Shown here: piece by piece, positions 37,291 through 45,853 of the stretch
Position numbering within the stretch: the stretch's first letter is position 1
Layout: each line of letters starts with the position of its first letter
Assembly (NCBI GenBank): GCA_014896535.1
Contig: JADBKE010000017.1
Span: forward strand, 1-64,000
Origin: Candidatus Fermentithermobacillaceae bacterium
Lineage (GTDB): Bacteria > Bacillota > Sulfobacillia > Fermentithermobacillales > DUSS01
Length of the DNA stretch: 64,000 bases
Reading direction: 5' to 3'
Notes under the pieces: model-generated
What the model was told of the DNA's origin: nothing
Seen by the model: the letters and a program-made list of their open reading frames with translations, nothing else
Database searches by the model: none
Position numbers and translations under genes: made by a program

Positions 37291-37798
37291 TCATGGTGGG
37301 TACCACCCACTGCTGCAACCCTCCTACGGAATCCTAGCTCACCAGCACCCTCCAACACGTTAAAGTGGAGGAAAGTGACTTACCGCAGAGCAGATTCATG
37401 AGTCGCAAATCGCTTGCAAACCTTTGACACTAGAACCGGAATACACCCCTGTTACCCGGGACCAATCCTAGTAGACCCTGACGGAACCTGCTTCCCGGAA
37501 GTACACCCGCGGGCTCGTCCAAAAACCCCAGCGATCTCGCACCATCCTGGAGCTGCTCGCTGCGCGTGTGCTGGCGACAGGCCTTCCTCCTCCGTGCGCT
37601 CGCACACCACGATTCTACACCAGGCTACCAGGTACCTCCACCAGTTGCTCTCACTTAGTTAGTGCGAATCAGTGGGTCGAAATGGCCTTAGCAGTAAGAC
37701 GGACCGGTGGCAGAGATCCTTGCTCACGCAGGAAAATCAATGCCGCAGAAGGCCCTTGTCAGGCACTCCCTGAGCCAGTCGGAAGCAAACCTGCCTGG
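37291..37798. other. Region with no gene recognised
   Basis: 508 bp between the ABC ruin and the DUF4932 gene. Short frames only, with no recognisable pattern; probably debris from the same decay event. Confidence 0.45.
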
Positions 37799-39166
37799 CT
37801 ACTTCATGTGCTCGGGCCGGCCTCTCCGCAACTTCACTGCCAGCCCAACCACTATGAGGAGGAAGCCCGCGACGAGGAAAGCTTTTCCGCGGAGCCAATC
37901 AGCTGTCTTCTGGGACCATCCATCTGTGCGGCCCTGCGCGCGTTCCGCCTGGTATCTCTCGAGCCTGTTCAGAAGGTGGGGCACGAAATCGGTGAACCTC
38001 GGATACCTGTCGCGAGATGCTCTATATACCTCAAGCTCCTCGATAACAAGTTCGGTCAGGTAGAAACCGCTTGCCTGTTCGCGATCGACTGCGGCTTCGT
38101 AGTCCGCCTCCCCGTAGAGGTCTCTGGCGGCCAGCGCGGTCACCGCCCTGAGCACTTGTTCGTTCATGAAAACGTGCACGTTCGGGTACGCCATATCCCT
38201 CATCCGTCCTTCCACCGGCTTAAAAAGTTCTCCAAGACCCGAAACCCTCGCTGAATGCATATCCATGGCCGGATTGACGAACGAGTGACCCAGTTCGTGT
38301 AAGGTGAGCATTTCAAGAGACCTGCCAGATGGGAAGTCGGGTGCCTTTTCGCTCACCCCTCGTGCCCTGACAACTTGATATGCGATCGTCTTTCCGTCCC
38401 GTGTGGTGATGGTCGCGCCGTACCCGCCCCCCGGGAACATCGCGGGCGCCAGGATGATGTGAAACTCCTGCGCTTCCCAACCGAAGAAGCTCTCCAGCCA
38501 CTCCACAACCTTATTGAAATCAAAGCCTTCTGTTGCGTCATCGACGTATCGTTTGAATTCAGGCTCCCAAGAGTGGAAAAACTCCAGGAATTTCGACTCA
38601 CCTGCGAGATCGCGTAATGCGATCCTGAACTCCTCCAGGATCTCTCTGCCCCCCGCCCTCCCTACGACGTAGCCGCTATACTCGTGGTCGAGATTGAGAT
38701 CGGGGAGAGGTCCGCAGTGGCATATGAACGCGATGGGAGCGTCAAAAGCAAAACCCCGATTAGTGAGACTCTGTGCGATCTTGACCGCGCGGTGGTCCTT
38801 GTATGCAGCCATGAACTCTTTAAGCGCCCGGAAGTACTCGTTTCCTTCACCGCTCGGTCCACGCTCCTTGATCCAGCTGGTCTGGGTGAGAACCCCCGCG
38901 AGAAGCTCCATTTCAGGCGAAATGCGGACACGGGCGAGTTTCTCTCCACCTGTTCCCAGTTGGGCCCGCGCAGCCGGAACAAGTGTCCACAACCAAGCAA
39001 GGCCCAGCACCAACGCGACGACGATTATTCCCGAGCGCCGGAGGAACGATACCACTCCCGGTCGACCCCGGGGTCCACACGTTGTCAAAGGAATGTGCAT
39101 CCGTGCCCAGCTCCTTCCACCAACACTTGCCTCGGTCCGCCGCAAGCTAATGAATCGCTCGGCCAT
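37799..39166 (-). CDS. DUF4932-type membrane metallopeptidase
   Basis: 455 residues. A helix near 46-66 ending in AARA acts as signal or anchor. The outer domain contains the zincin motif HELGH (His290, Glu291, His294) in a DUF4932-like context, and the protein ends with a second helix (about 428-446) followed by a basic tail (RRGRPEHMK). A shorter start at a GTG near residue 38 would place the helix at the N-terminus as usual; the ATG at 39166 has only a weak site, so the start is uncertain. It likely cleaves proteins or peptides at the cell surface; substrates are unknown. Confidence 0.7.
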   Translation of the reverse strand: MAERFISLRRTEASVGGRSWARMHIPLTTCGPRGRPGVVSFLRRSGIIVVALVLGLAWLWTLVPAARAQLGTGGEKLARVRISPEMELLAGVLTQTSWIKERGPSGEGNEYFRALKEFMAAYKDHRAVKIAQSLTNRGFAFDAPIAFICHCGPLPDLNLDHEYSGYVVGRAGGREILEEFRIALRDLAGESKFLEFFHSWEPEFKRYVDDATEGFDFNKVVEWLESFFGWEAQEFHIILAPAMFPGGGYGATITTRDGKTIAYQVVRARGVSEKAPDFPSGRSLEMLTLHELGHSFVNPAMDMHSARVSGLGELFKPVEGRMRDMAYPNVHVFMNEQVLRAVTALAARDLYGEADYEAAVDREQASGFYLTELVIEELEVYRASRDRYPRFTDFVPHLLNRLERYQAERAQGRTDGWSQKTADWLRGKAFLVAGFLLIVVGLAVKLRRGRPEHMK

Positions 39167-39264
39167 TTCTTCCGTTGGACTCGTTTGGACTCGTTCCGAG
39201 AGCTCTCGTCGCGAACCCGCTTGGCACCACTGCCCACCAACCGCCGCTTAAAAGGCGTCTCGGA

Positions 39265-39972
39265 TTACTGTTCTCCCAGGTACACCTTGCGAACCCTGTC
39301 ATCCCGGAGAAGCTCCTTCCCCGGTCCTTCCAGGGCGACTACCCCTGTCTCGAGCACGTAGGCATAGTCGCACAACTCCAGGGCCGCTCGGGCGTTCTGC
39401 TCGATGAGGAGAATGGTCTTTCCCGACTCGTTGATCCGCTTTATGAGGGCGAATATTTCCTGGACGAGAACGGGCGCAAGCCCCAAAGACGGTTCGTCCA
39501 TCATGAGCAGGACCGGATCCGACATCAGCGCTCTGCCCACCGCGAGCATCTGCTGCTCGCCACCGGAAAGAGTGCCGGCCAGTTGTCCCCGGCGCTCCTT
39601 AAGCCTGGGAAAGAGCTGGTACACCGCTTCCAGATCACGGGCGATGGCCGCCTTGTCGGTCCGGGTGAATGCGCCGAGAAGAAGATTCTCATACACCGTG
39701 AGGTCGGGAAACACACGTCTGCCCTCGGGCACCATGCTGATACCGAGTCTCACGACCTTTTGGGCGGGCCAGTTGGTTATATCCTTTCCCTCAAATAGGA
39801 TTTTGCCGGATTTTGCCTTTATAAGGCCGGAGATGGCCCGTAAGGTGGTGCTCTTCCCAGCACCGTTAGCCCCGACCAGCGCCACGATCTTCCCTTTAGG
39901 CACAGACAAGCTAAGGCCTTTGACCGCTTCGATGGCCCCGTACGAAACGCGCAGATCCCGAAGTTCAAGCAT
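39265..39972 (-). CDS. livF: Branched-chain amino-acid ABC transporter ATPase LivF
   Basis: 235 residues from the ATG at 39972, nine bases after GGGAG; 22 further codons are open upstream but are not family-like. Walker A GANGAGKSTTLRAISG, signature LSGGEQQMLAVGRAL, Walker B LLMMDEPSLGLAP, H-loop ILLIEQNA. The start overlaps livG's end by 8 bp. It is the last gene of livKHMGF and one of the two ATPases that drive uptake. Confidence 0.95.
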   Translation of the reverse strand: MLELRDLRVSYGAIEAVKGLSLSVPKGKIVALVGANGAGKSTTLRAISGLIKAKSGKILFEGKDITNWPAQKVVRLGISMVPEGRRVFPDLTVYENLLLGAFTRTDKAAIARDLEAVYQLFPRLKERRGQLAGTLSGGEQQMLAVGRALMSDPVLLMMDEPSLGLAPVLVQEIFALIKRINESGKTILLIEQNARAALELCDYAYVLETGVVALEGPGKELLRDDRVRKVYLGEQ

Positions 39973-40735
39973 ACCTCTCAACTCCCAGATACGCTTCGAT
40001 GACTTTCGGATCCCTCGATATTTTCTCGGGAGAGCCATGCGCTATGGTGGCGCCATGGTCGAGCACCACGACCCTCTCGCAGATACCCATAACCACCCTC
40101 ATTTGATGCTCGATAAGGAGCACCGTCAGGTGGAAATCTTTCCGCACCTTCTGAATGAACTCCATGAGATCCTGGGTCTCTCTGGGATTCATACCAGCTG
40201 CCGGCTCATCAAGCAGCAAAACCTGCGGCTGAGCTGAGAGGGCACGTGCGATCTCGAGTCTTCTCTGCGAGCCATAAGGAAGGGATGAAGCTTGGTAGTC
40301 TGCGAACGGCGCAAGCCCCACCGACTCGAGCAGGGCCATCGCCTTTTTCCGCATCTCCCTCTCTTCGGCGGGATAGCGCAAGATATTGCATGCCGCCTCC
40401 AGAAAGGTGGAACGGAGCCTCCAATGCATGGGCACCATGACGTTTTCCAAAACCGTCATGGACCCGAACAGCCGTATATTCTGAAACGTCCTAGCTATTC
40501 CCAGTCGCGTTATGAGGTCTGGACGCATCCCCGTAATGTCCTTACCGTTGAACAGCACTTGCCCGGATGTGGGCTTGTAAACACCGGTTATGCAGTTGAA
40601 GACGGTGGTCTTACCCGCGCCGTTCGGGCCGATTAGCCCCACGAGCTCCCCCGGCTTGAGCTCAAGAGAAAAGTCGTCCACGGCCACAAGGCCGCCGAAC
40701 TTCATGGTCATGTGCCGAATGTCAAGCAAACTCAA
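39965..40735 (-). CDS. livG: Branched-chain amino-acid ABC transporter ATPase LivG
   Basis: 256 residues. Walker A GPNGAGKTTVFNCITG, Walker B VLLLDEPAAGMNP, H-loop VLLIEHQM, and the LivG-typical PTSGQVLFNGKDITGM and GIARTFQNIRLF. The start overlaps the end of livM by four bases, consistent with coupled translation. It forms the ATPase dimer with LivF. Confidence 0.95.
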   Translation of the reverse strand: MSLLDIRHMTMKFGGLVAVDDFSLELKPGELVGLIGPNGAGKTTVFNCITGVYKPTSGQVLFNGKDITGMRPDLITRLGIARTFQNIRLFGSMTVLENVMVPMHWRLRSTFLEAACNILRYPAEEREMRKKAMALLESVGLAPFADYQASSLPYGSQRRLEIARALSAQPQVLLLDEPAAGMNPRETQDLMEFIQKVRKDFHLTVLLIEHQMRVVMGICERVVVLDHGATIAHGSPEKISRDPKVIEAYLGVERYA

Positions 40736-41811
40736 GAGGCAACCCTCCTCCGCAAGAGACGCGAAACGGGCGAGGATAAGCTCTCCCAGGTGAGCTCCTT
40801 GTTACCCATTAGCCCACGCGGGTAGAACACTACCACTATCACGAGGAGAGCTGAGAAAATCACCATACGCAAGCCGGGAACGTGAATCGTGTAGGCGCCC
40901 AGTTGCAAGGGTTCGTCGACGACTCTGAGGAACTCCGTCATAAAGGTCACGATGAACGCCGCGATGACCGACCCGGACAGGGAGCCCATGCCGCCCAGAA
41001 CCACGGTGAGGAGGATCTGGAACGTCAAAGGGAACTTGAACATCGCCGGATCGATGGTGGTGAGAAGACTTGCCATCAACCCGCCCCCTATGCCGGTAAC
41101 AAACGACGATATGGCAAACGCCAAGAGCTTGTGTTTGAATACGTCGATTCCCATGAGCTCTGCGGCGGTCTCGTTATCCCTGATGGCGATGAGTGCCCTT
41201 CCAAAACTCGACCGCACAAAGCCTCGAATGAAAAGGAATACCGCAACGCCGGCGCCGAATGTCCACCAGAGGTTCACAACCTGAGGAATGCCCTTCAGGC
41301 CTAGGGCACCGTTGGTGAGTCGTCTGACATTCTGTAGAATCAGCCTGATTATCTCGGCAAAACCCAGCGTCGCTATGGCCAGATAGTCACCCTTTAAACG
41401 TAAGGCCGGTATCCCTACGAGGATGCCGAAAACGCAACTGACGACTCCACCAACCAGGAGAGCTGGCAGGAACGGGATGCATATCCGGTCAAGGGGTTCA
41501 AACATCGGCTCCATAAAGAAGACGACTTTCTTCATCTGCGGCGTCATAACCAGGAGCGAAGTGGTATAGGCGCCCACCGCCATAAACCCGGCATGCCCCA
41601 GCGAAAACTGGCCGGTGAACCCGTTTACCAGATTCAAACTCAGGGCCAAGATCGTGTTGATCGCGGCAAGGTTCAGAATCCTGACGAAGTACGCATCCCA
41701 GGGGCCTATCCCGATGAAACGCAGGTCGCCCTGGGCCCAGGCGAGAAGCAGGACCATCACAGCTGCTACCACTATGATCCGCAAAGTCCCTTTGTTAGCG
41801 TGGGTGGACAT
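40732..41811 (-). CDS. livM: Branched-chain amino-acid ABC transporter permease LivM
   Basis: 359 residues, about ten hydrophobic segments. Family landmarks: INTILALSLNLVNGFTGQFS, LGHAGFMAVGAYT, RLKGDYLAIATLGFAEIIRL and RALIAIRDNETAAELMGID. It begins three bases after livH ends. With LivH it forms the membrane channel. Confidence 0.94.
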   Translation of the reverse strand: MSTHANKGTLRIIVVAAVMVLLLAWAQGDLRFIGIGPWDAYFVRILNLAAINTILALSLNLVNGFTGQFSLGHAGFMAVGAYTTSLLVMTPQMKKVVFFMEPMFEPLDRICIPFLPALLVGGVVSCVFGILVGIPALRLKGDYLAIATLGFAEIIRLILQNVRRLTNGALGLKGIPQVVNLWWTFGAGVAVFLFIRGFVRSSFGRALIAIRDNETAAELMGIDVFKHKLLAFAISSFVTGIGGGLMASLLTTIDPAMFKFPLTFQILLTVVLGGMGSLSGSVIAAFIVTFMTEFLRVVDEPLQLGAYTIHVPGLRMVIFSALLVIVVVFYPRGLMGNKELTWESLSSPVSRLLRRRVAS

Positions 41812-41814
41812 AGC

Positions 41815-42708
41815 TTATACCTTCTCCCCTATCTTCTCTCCCAGCAACCCGGTCGGCCTGAAGAGAAGCGTAGCTATGAGAATGACGAAAGCAAAAGCGT
41901 CCCTGTATCCGGAGACCGACGGCAGGAACGCGACGAGCATAATCTCAGCCACACCGAGAAGAAAACCGCCGACGACTGCCCCTACCACGTTTCCGATGCC
42001 ACCGAAAACGGCAGCGATGAAACATTTGAGGCCCGGCATCATCCCCATGAGGGGGTTTATTTGTGGAAACTTCAAAGCCCACATGACTCCTCCCACCGCC
42101 GCCAGTGCTGATCCAAGGGCAAAGGTGAGGGATATCACCGAATCCACATCCACCCCCATAAGTCTGGCGGTGTCGAAGTCCCTGGCCAAGGCCCTCATGG
42201 CGATACCAGTTTTGGTCTTATTGATTACGTAAAGCACGATAAGGAGAAGAATCGCCGTCACAAAAATAATGACGAACGTAATGTTGCTGACCCTCACACC
42301 TGCTATATCTGTAGACGCTCCCAGGAAACCGGGAACCGGGAAGGACTTGGGCCGTCCGGTAAAGAGCACGAGACCCAGGTTTTCCAGGAGGAACGAAACT
42401 CCGATGGCTGATATCATGGCCGTTATCCGGGGAGAATCTCTGAGCGGTCTGTAAGCTCTTCTTTCTATAAGAACACCCACTCCAGCTGTGAGGACAATAG
42501 CCAATAGCACGGAAATCACAAAGGGTAGCCTAAAAATTAATATCCCGTACAAGGCGGCGTAAGCTGCCACCATCAGAAGGTCTGCGTGGGCGAAGTTGAC
42601 CAGCCTCAGGATCCCGTACACCATCGTGTAACCTATAGCGATGAGGGAGTACAGACTGCCCAGGGAAATGGCGTTGGCGAGGTTACTCCAAAACAGCGGC
42701 CAGGTCAT
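41815..42708 (-). CDS. livH: Branched-chain amino-acid ABC transporter permease LivH
   Basis: 297 residues, about eight helices. Landmarks: LGSLYSLIAIGYTMVYGILR, VNFAHADLLMVAAY, RALARDFDTARLMGVD and GLKCFIAAVFGGIGNVVGA. Ribosome site GGAGGAGC precedes the ATG. It follows livK after a 74-bp gap with a strong hairpin. Confidence 0.95.
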   Translation of the reverse strand: MTWPLFWSNLANAISLGSLYSLIAIGYTMVYGILRLVNFAHADLLMVAAYAALYGILIFRLPFVISVLLAIVLTAGVGVLIERRAYRPLRDSPRITAMISAIGVSFLLENLGLVLFTGRPKSFPVPGFLGASTDIAGVRVSNITFVIIFVTAILLLIVLYVINKTKTGIAMRALARDFDTARLMGVDVDSVISLTFALGSALAAVGGVMWALKFPQINPLMGMMPGLKCFIAAVFGGIGNVVGAVVGGFLLGVAEIMLVAFLPSVSGYRDAFAFVILIATLLFRPTGLLGEKIGEKV

Positions 42709-42729
42709 AGCTGCTCCTCCAGACGCGCT

Positions 42730-42763
42730 CCCTGCGGGGGTCCTCTGAAGAACCCCCGCAGGG
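42730..42763 (-). promoter_or_regulatory. Intercistronic hairpin between livK and livH
   Basis: A perfect twelve-base stem (CCCTGCGGGGGT with ACCCCCGCAGGG) and a ten-base loop, without a T-tract on the minus strand. In binding-protein operons such hairpins protect the upstream mRNA or partly stop transcription, so that the binding protein is made in excess of the permeases. That role is inferred. Confidence 0.7.
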
Positions 42764-42782
42764 AATGGCGTGCGTTATGTTC

Positions 42783-43925
42783 CTAGTCCGGTTCAACGGT
42801 GGTCAGATACACGAACTTGCCGTTCTTGACCTGGAGAATCACAGCGCTCTTGTTGGCGTCCCCGTTCTCGTCGAGCGTGATCGTCCCGGTCACTCCCTTG
42901 AAGTTCTTCGTCGCAGCAAGGGCCTCCCTGATCGCCTCGGGTTCCGCCTTGCCAGCGCGCTTGATGGCGTCGAGAATCAGGCAGTAGGCATCAAAGCCCA
43001 GAGCTGCGAAGGCATTGGGTTCCTTGTTGTACTTCTTGCGGTAGGCCTCGACGAATTGCTTAGCTGCCTCGGTCCCGGGAGCTTGCGCGCTGTAGTGGGT
43101 GGAAAAAGCAGCTCCCTCAACGGCCTCGCCGCCGATCTGGATGAACTCGGGGGCCTCCCACGTGTCACCGCCGAGGAACGGGCAGGTGATCTTCATCTGC
43201 CGGGCCTGCCTGATCATTATGGCGGCGTCGCCATACGCGCCCGGAGCGAAGATGACATCGGGTTTCTTCGCAGCAGCGGTGTTAAGCTGCGCGGTGAAGT
43301 CCTGGTCTCCCGTGTTATATTCCAGCTCCGCCAGGATGCTGTCGGGGTTTCCCGTCAGTTCCACGAACGCTTTCTTGAAGTACTCGGCGAGACCTACAGC
43401 ATAGGGATCCTGGACGTCCCGGATTATAACCGCGGTACGAGCCTTCAGGTCGTTGTAAGCGTACTTTGCCATCACTTTACCCTGGAATGGATCGATGAAG
43501 CACACCCTGAAGTAGTAGGGGTTGTCCTTGGTTACCAGGGGATTTGTGGGCGAGCATCCGACCGTCGGGATCTTGTTCTTCATCACTATGGGGCCGGCCG
43601 CCATCGAAAGTCCGGAACCGTAACTTCCGATAATGGCGACGACCTTTTTCTGCTCGATCAACCGGGTTACGGCATTCGCCGCTTCGTTCTTGTCGGTCTT
43701 GTTATCCTCAAGGTAGAGAACCACTTTTTTACCGAGGACCTCAGGATACAGCTCGTTGGCGAGCTGAATGCCTTCCCAGGTCATCTGCCCGCCCGCGGCG
43801 GAAGCGCCCGTCATCGGCTCAAAAACTCCGATCCGGATTTCTTTCGCCTCTTTCTGCCCGCACCCGGAAAGCATCGCAAGCACAAGCAGGACAATTATAC
43901 CCAACCCAAAAGTCCTTTTTAGCAC
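42783..43925 (-). CDS. livK: Branched-chain amino-acid-type substrate-binding lipoprotein
   Basis: 380 residues from a GTG at 43925, about ten bases after GGAGG; the frame is open 22 codons further upstream without family likeness. Signal peptide with lipobox AMLSGC (Cys22). The mature protein is a type I periplasmic-binding fold: IRIGVFEPMTG, AIIGSYGSG, PTVGCSPTNP, and PDVIFAPGAYGDAAIM. It captures leucine-type amino acids, or in some relatives amides or urea; the ligand is not decided by the sequence. It is first in the liv operon. Confidence 0.92.
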   Translation of the reverse strand: MLKRTFGLGIIVLLVLAMLSGCGQKEAKEIRIGVFEPMTGASAAGGQMTWEGIQLANELYPEVLGKKVVLYLEDNKTDKNEAANAVTRLIEQKKVVAIIGSYGSGLSMAAGPIVMKNKIPTVGCSPTNPLVTKDNPYYFRVCFIDPFQGKVMAKYAYNDLKARTAVIIRDVQDPYAVGLAEYFKKAFVELTGNPDSILAELEYNTGDQDFTAQLNTAAAKKPDVIFAPGAYGDAAIMIRQARQMKITCPFLGGDTWEAPEFIQIGGEAVEGAAFSTHYSAQAPGTEAAKQFVEAYRKKYNKEPNAFAALGFDAYCLILDAIKRAGKAEPEAIREALAATKNFKGVTGTITLDENGDANKSAVILQVKNGKFVYLTTVEPD

Positions 43926-44372
43926 TGCCGTCTTCCCTCCTTTGCGATGGTTTCGCTGTCGTGGTTTCTTTCCGACAGCCTGGGCGTCCACTTATACTAG
44001 CCGGAAAACGTCAAGTAGCTCCTGGCCGCTTGCTCGCTACCAGGCTGTCCCGGAAAAGACTAACCTCCATCACACCCCGGTGGGCTCACAGATAACTGAG
44101 ACTGGATGCGACCACCCCCTTAAAGGGGCGTCCACTTGACACCGCTCCCGTACCCTGTTACCGGTTGCTTAGCTCCATCTCCTGGAAACGCCGGATCCCA
44201 ACCGCGACCGGCATTCCGCGACCTACTTCAATCCTCAGGTTTGATTTTCCTGCCAAACGTTTTTTCGCAGCACCATCGCGTAGCCCATCTGTAGCGGGCA
44301 AAACGGTTCAGATGTACAATATGCGCAACGTCTATTGCATCGCAAAAACCAGACGCGATTGGGGGAAAGAGT
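43926..44372. other. Promoter region of the liv operon
   Basis: 447 bp between divergent livK and the GNAT gene. It contains a CCCCTTAAAGGGG palindrome near 44113 of unknown role. No riboswitch or gene recognised. Confidence 0.4.
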
Positions 44373-44978
44373 GTGCTCGTAGGGAAGAAAGTCAACTTGA
44401 GAGCTCTTGAACTGTCAGACCTGGACAACAACATGATGTGGATAAACGACCGCGAGGTAACAAGGTGGCTCGTATCGTTCACGTGGCCGACATCGCGGAA
44501 GACCGAGGAACAATGGCTCATCAACAGACTGACGTCACCAAGCCCGACCGACAGGGTACTTGTCATCGAGACAAAAGACGGGACGTATTTGGGCAACATC
44601 GGCCTTCACGGCATCGACTACATATCCGGAGTCGCAGAACTCGGAATAGTAATCGGCCGAAAGGACCAGTGGGGGAAGGGTTACGGCTCAGATGCCATAA
44701 GGACGCTTCTCGATTTCGCGTTCCGCGAGTTGCGACTCAGGAAGATATTTCTTCGCGTTCTTGGAAACAACATCCGAGCTCAAAAGTGCTATTCTAAGAT
44801 AGGCTTTAAGGAAGCAGGACGATTGAAAGCTCACCAGCTGAGGGACGGAAACTTTGAAGATCTGATTTACATGGAGATCTTCGCCGAGGAATTCCTGGCT
44901 CTGAACGGCTCAACGGAGGATGCGCATGCGACAGGCGAGAATCGGGGATCTGAAGATTCACCTACGGGAAGAACCTGA
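44373..44978 (+). CDS. GNAT acetyltransferase (RimJ/RimL type)
   Basis: 201 residues from a GTG at 44373 after GGGGGAAAG. It opens with the RimL pattern VGKKVNLRALELSDL. The acetyl-CoA loop is in IGRKDQWGKGYGSDAIRTLL, followed by LRKIFLRVLGNNIRAQKCYS and KIGFKEAGRL. The family acetylates protein N-termini, antibiotics or small amines; the substrate is unknown. The last 20 residues (after FAEEFLALNG) are unlike the family and overlap the radical SAM fragment that follows, so the 3' end may be altered. Confidence 0.85.
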   Translation: MLVGKKVNLRALELSDLDNNMMWINDREVTRWLVSFTWPTSRKTEEQWLINRLTSPSPTDRVLVIETKDGTYLGNIGLHGIDYISGVAELGIVIGRKDQWGKGYGSDAIRTLLDFAFRELRLRKIFLRVLGNNIRAQKCYSKIGFKEAGRLKAHQLRDGNFEDLIYMEIFAEEFLALNGSTEDAHATGENRGSEDSPTGRT

Positions 44979-45316
44979 CTCGACGGGAGTTCTGGTGGTT
45001 AATTCCAACGCCGTCCTCTTCCTGGACAGGATCGCTCTGGACTATTTCATTCAACGCGTTTTTCGGAGTTCCTATTCCGACTTTTACGGGCGGAGAACCT
45101 CTGCTCAGAGAAGATCTGGATGAGCTCGTAGCTTACGCCGGAAAATGCGGATGCGTGACCGGGCTCATCACAAATGGAAGGCTCCTGACCCGGGACCGGG
45201 TTCAGGCGTTGTTCCGGGCAGGGCTCGATTTTACCCAAATCACCCTGGAATCCAGCGACCCGAAGATACACGATGGAATGACCGGAGTTGAAGGCTCATG
45301 GACCGAGACAGAATAG
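44926..45316 (+). pseudogene. Radical SAM gene ruin
   Basis: A first piece (about 44926-45045, frame 1) reads LKIHLREEPDSTGVLVVNSN and ends ALDYFIQ, like the N-terminus of a radical SAM/SPASM protein. The second piece (45057-45316, another frame) carries PTFTGGEPLLREDLDEL, CGCVTGLITNGRLLTRD and ITLESSDPKIHDGMTG, the glycine-rich and following strands of the SAM barrel. The stretch that should hold the CxxxCxxC cluster motif is gone, and the C-terminus is missing. It is non-functional. Confidence 0.8.
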
Positions 45317-45779
45317 GACTGGCCCTGCTCACTTCCGCATTATCCGGTGTGCTCGGCGCAGCTTCAGGGGGAGCACTCTCGACTTTATTTAACGTAAAGG
45401 GAAGAAACGCACTGGGGTTTCTCCTGGCCGGGTCCGGTGGAGTGATGATTAGCATTTCCCTGATGGAACTCATACCCGAGGCCATGCAGGTCGGCGGTAA
45501 AGCGTTTTCCGCCGCCGGCCTTGTGGTGGGTGCCTTGGTTCTGTTCGCCCTCGACGTCGCACTGCCTCATGCGCACTCCGCCCGCGGTGGTCCCGCCAAA
45601 GATAGGGGCGGACCTCACACCCACGGACCTGGAGCAGGCCAGGGCGGCCGGCCATGATGTACATCGTCGGGGATGAGCTCTTGCCGGAAGCTCATGAACA
45701 CGGAACCGGCCACTACCCTACGCGTGGGCTAGTGGCCGGGTTGTTCGTAGGCGTCGTGGCAGGTCTGATCACGCTTTGA
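45298..45779 (+). pseudogene. ZIP-family metal transporter with central deletion
   Basis: The first frame (45298-45657, 119 residues) holds three membrane helices of a ZIP protein (SGVLGAASGGALSTLF, GFLLAGSGGVMISISLMELI) and the His-rich loop (LPHAHSARGG, PHTHGPG). An overlapping frame (ATG 45654, stop 45779) gives the C-terminal end, MMYIVGDELLPEAHEHGTGH plus the last helix. The central helices with the metal-binding His/Pro/Glu motif are missing. The full protein would have imported or exported Zn2+ or Fe2+. Confidence 0.75.
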
Positions 45780-45853
45780 GAGGCGACCATCCCGTTCTGC
45801 CAACCGGTTCCGGTAGCAGGACCCCCGCCTTGCCGGCGGTCAAACCACAGAAG

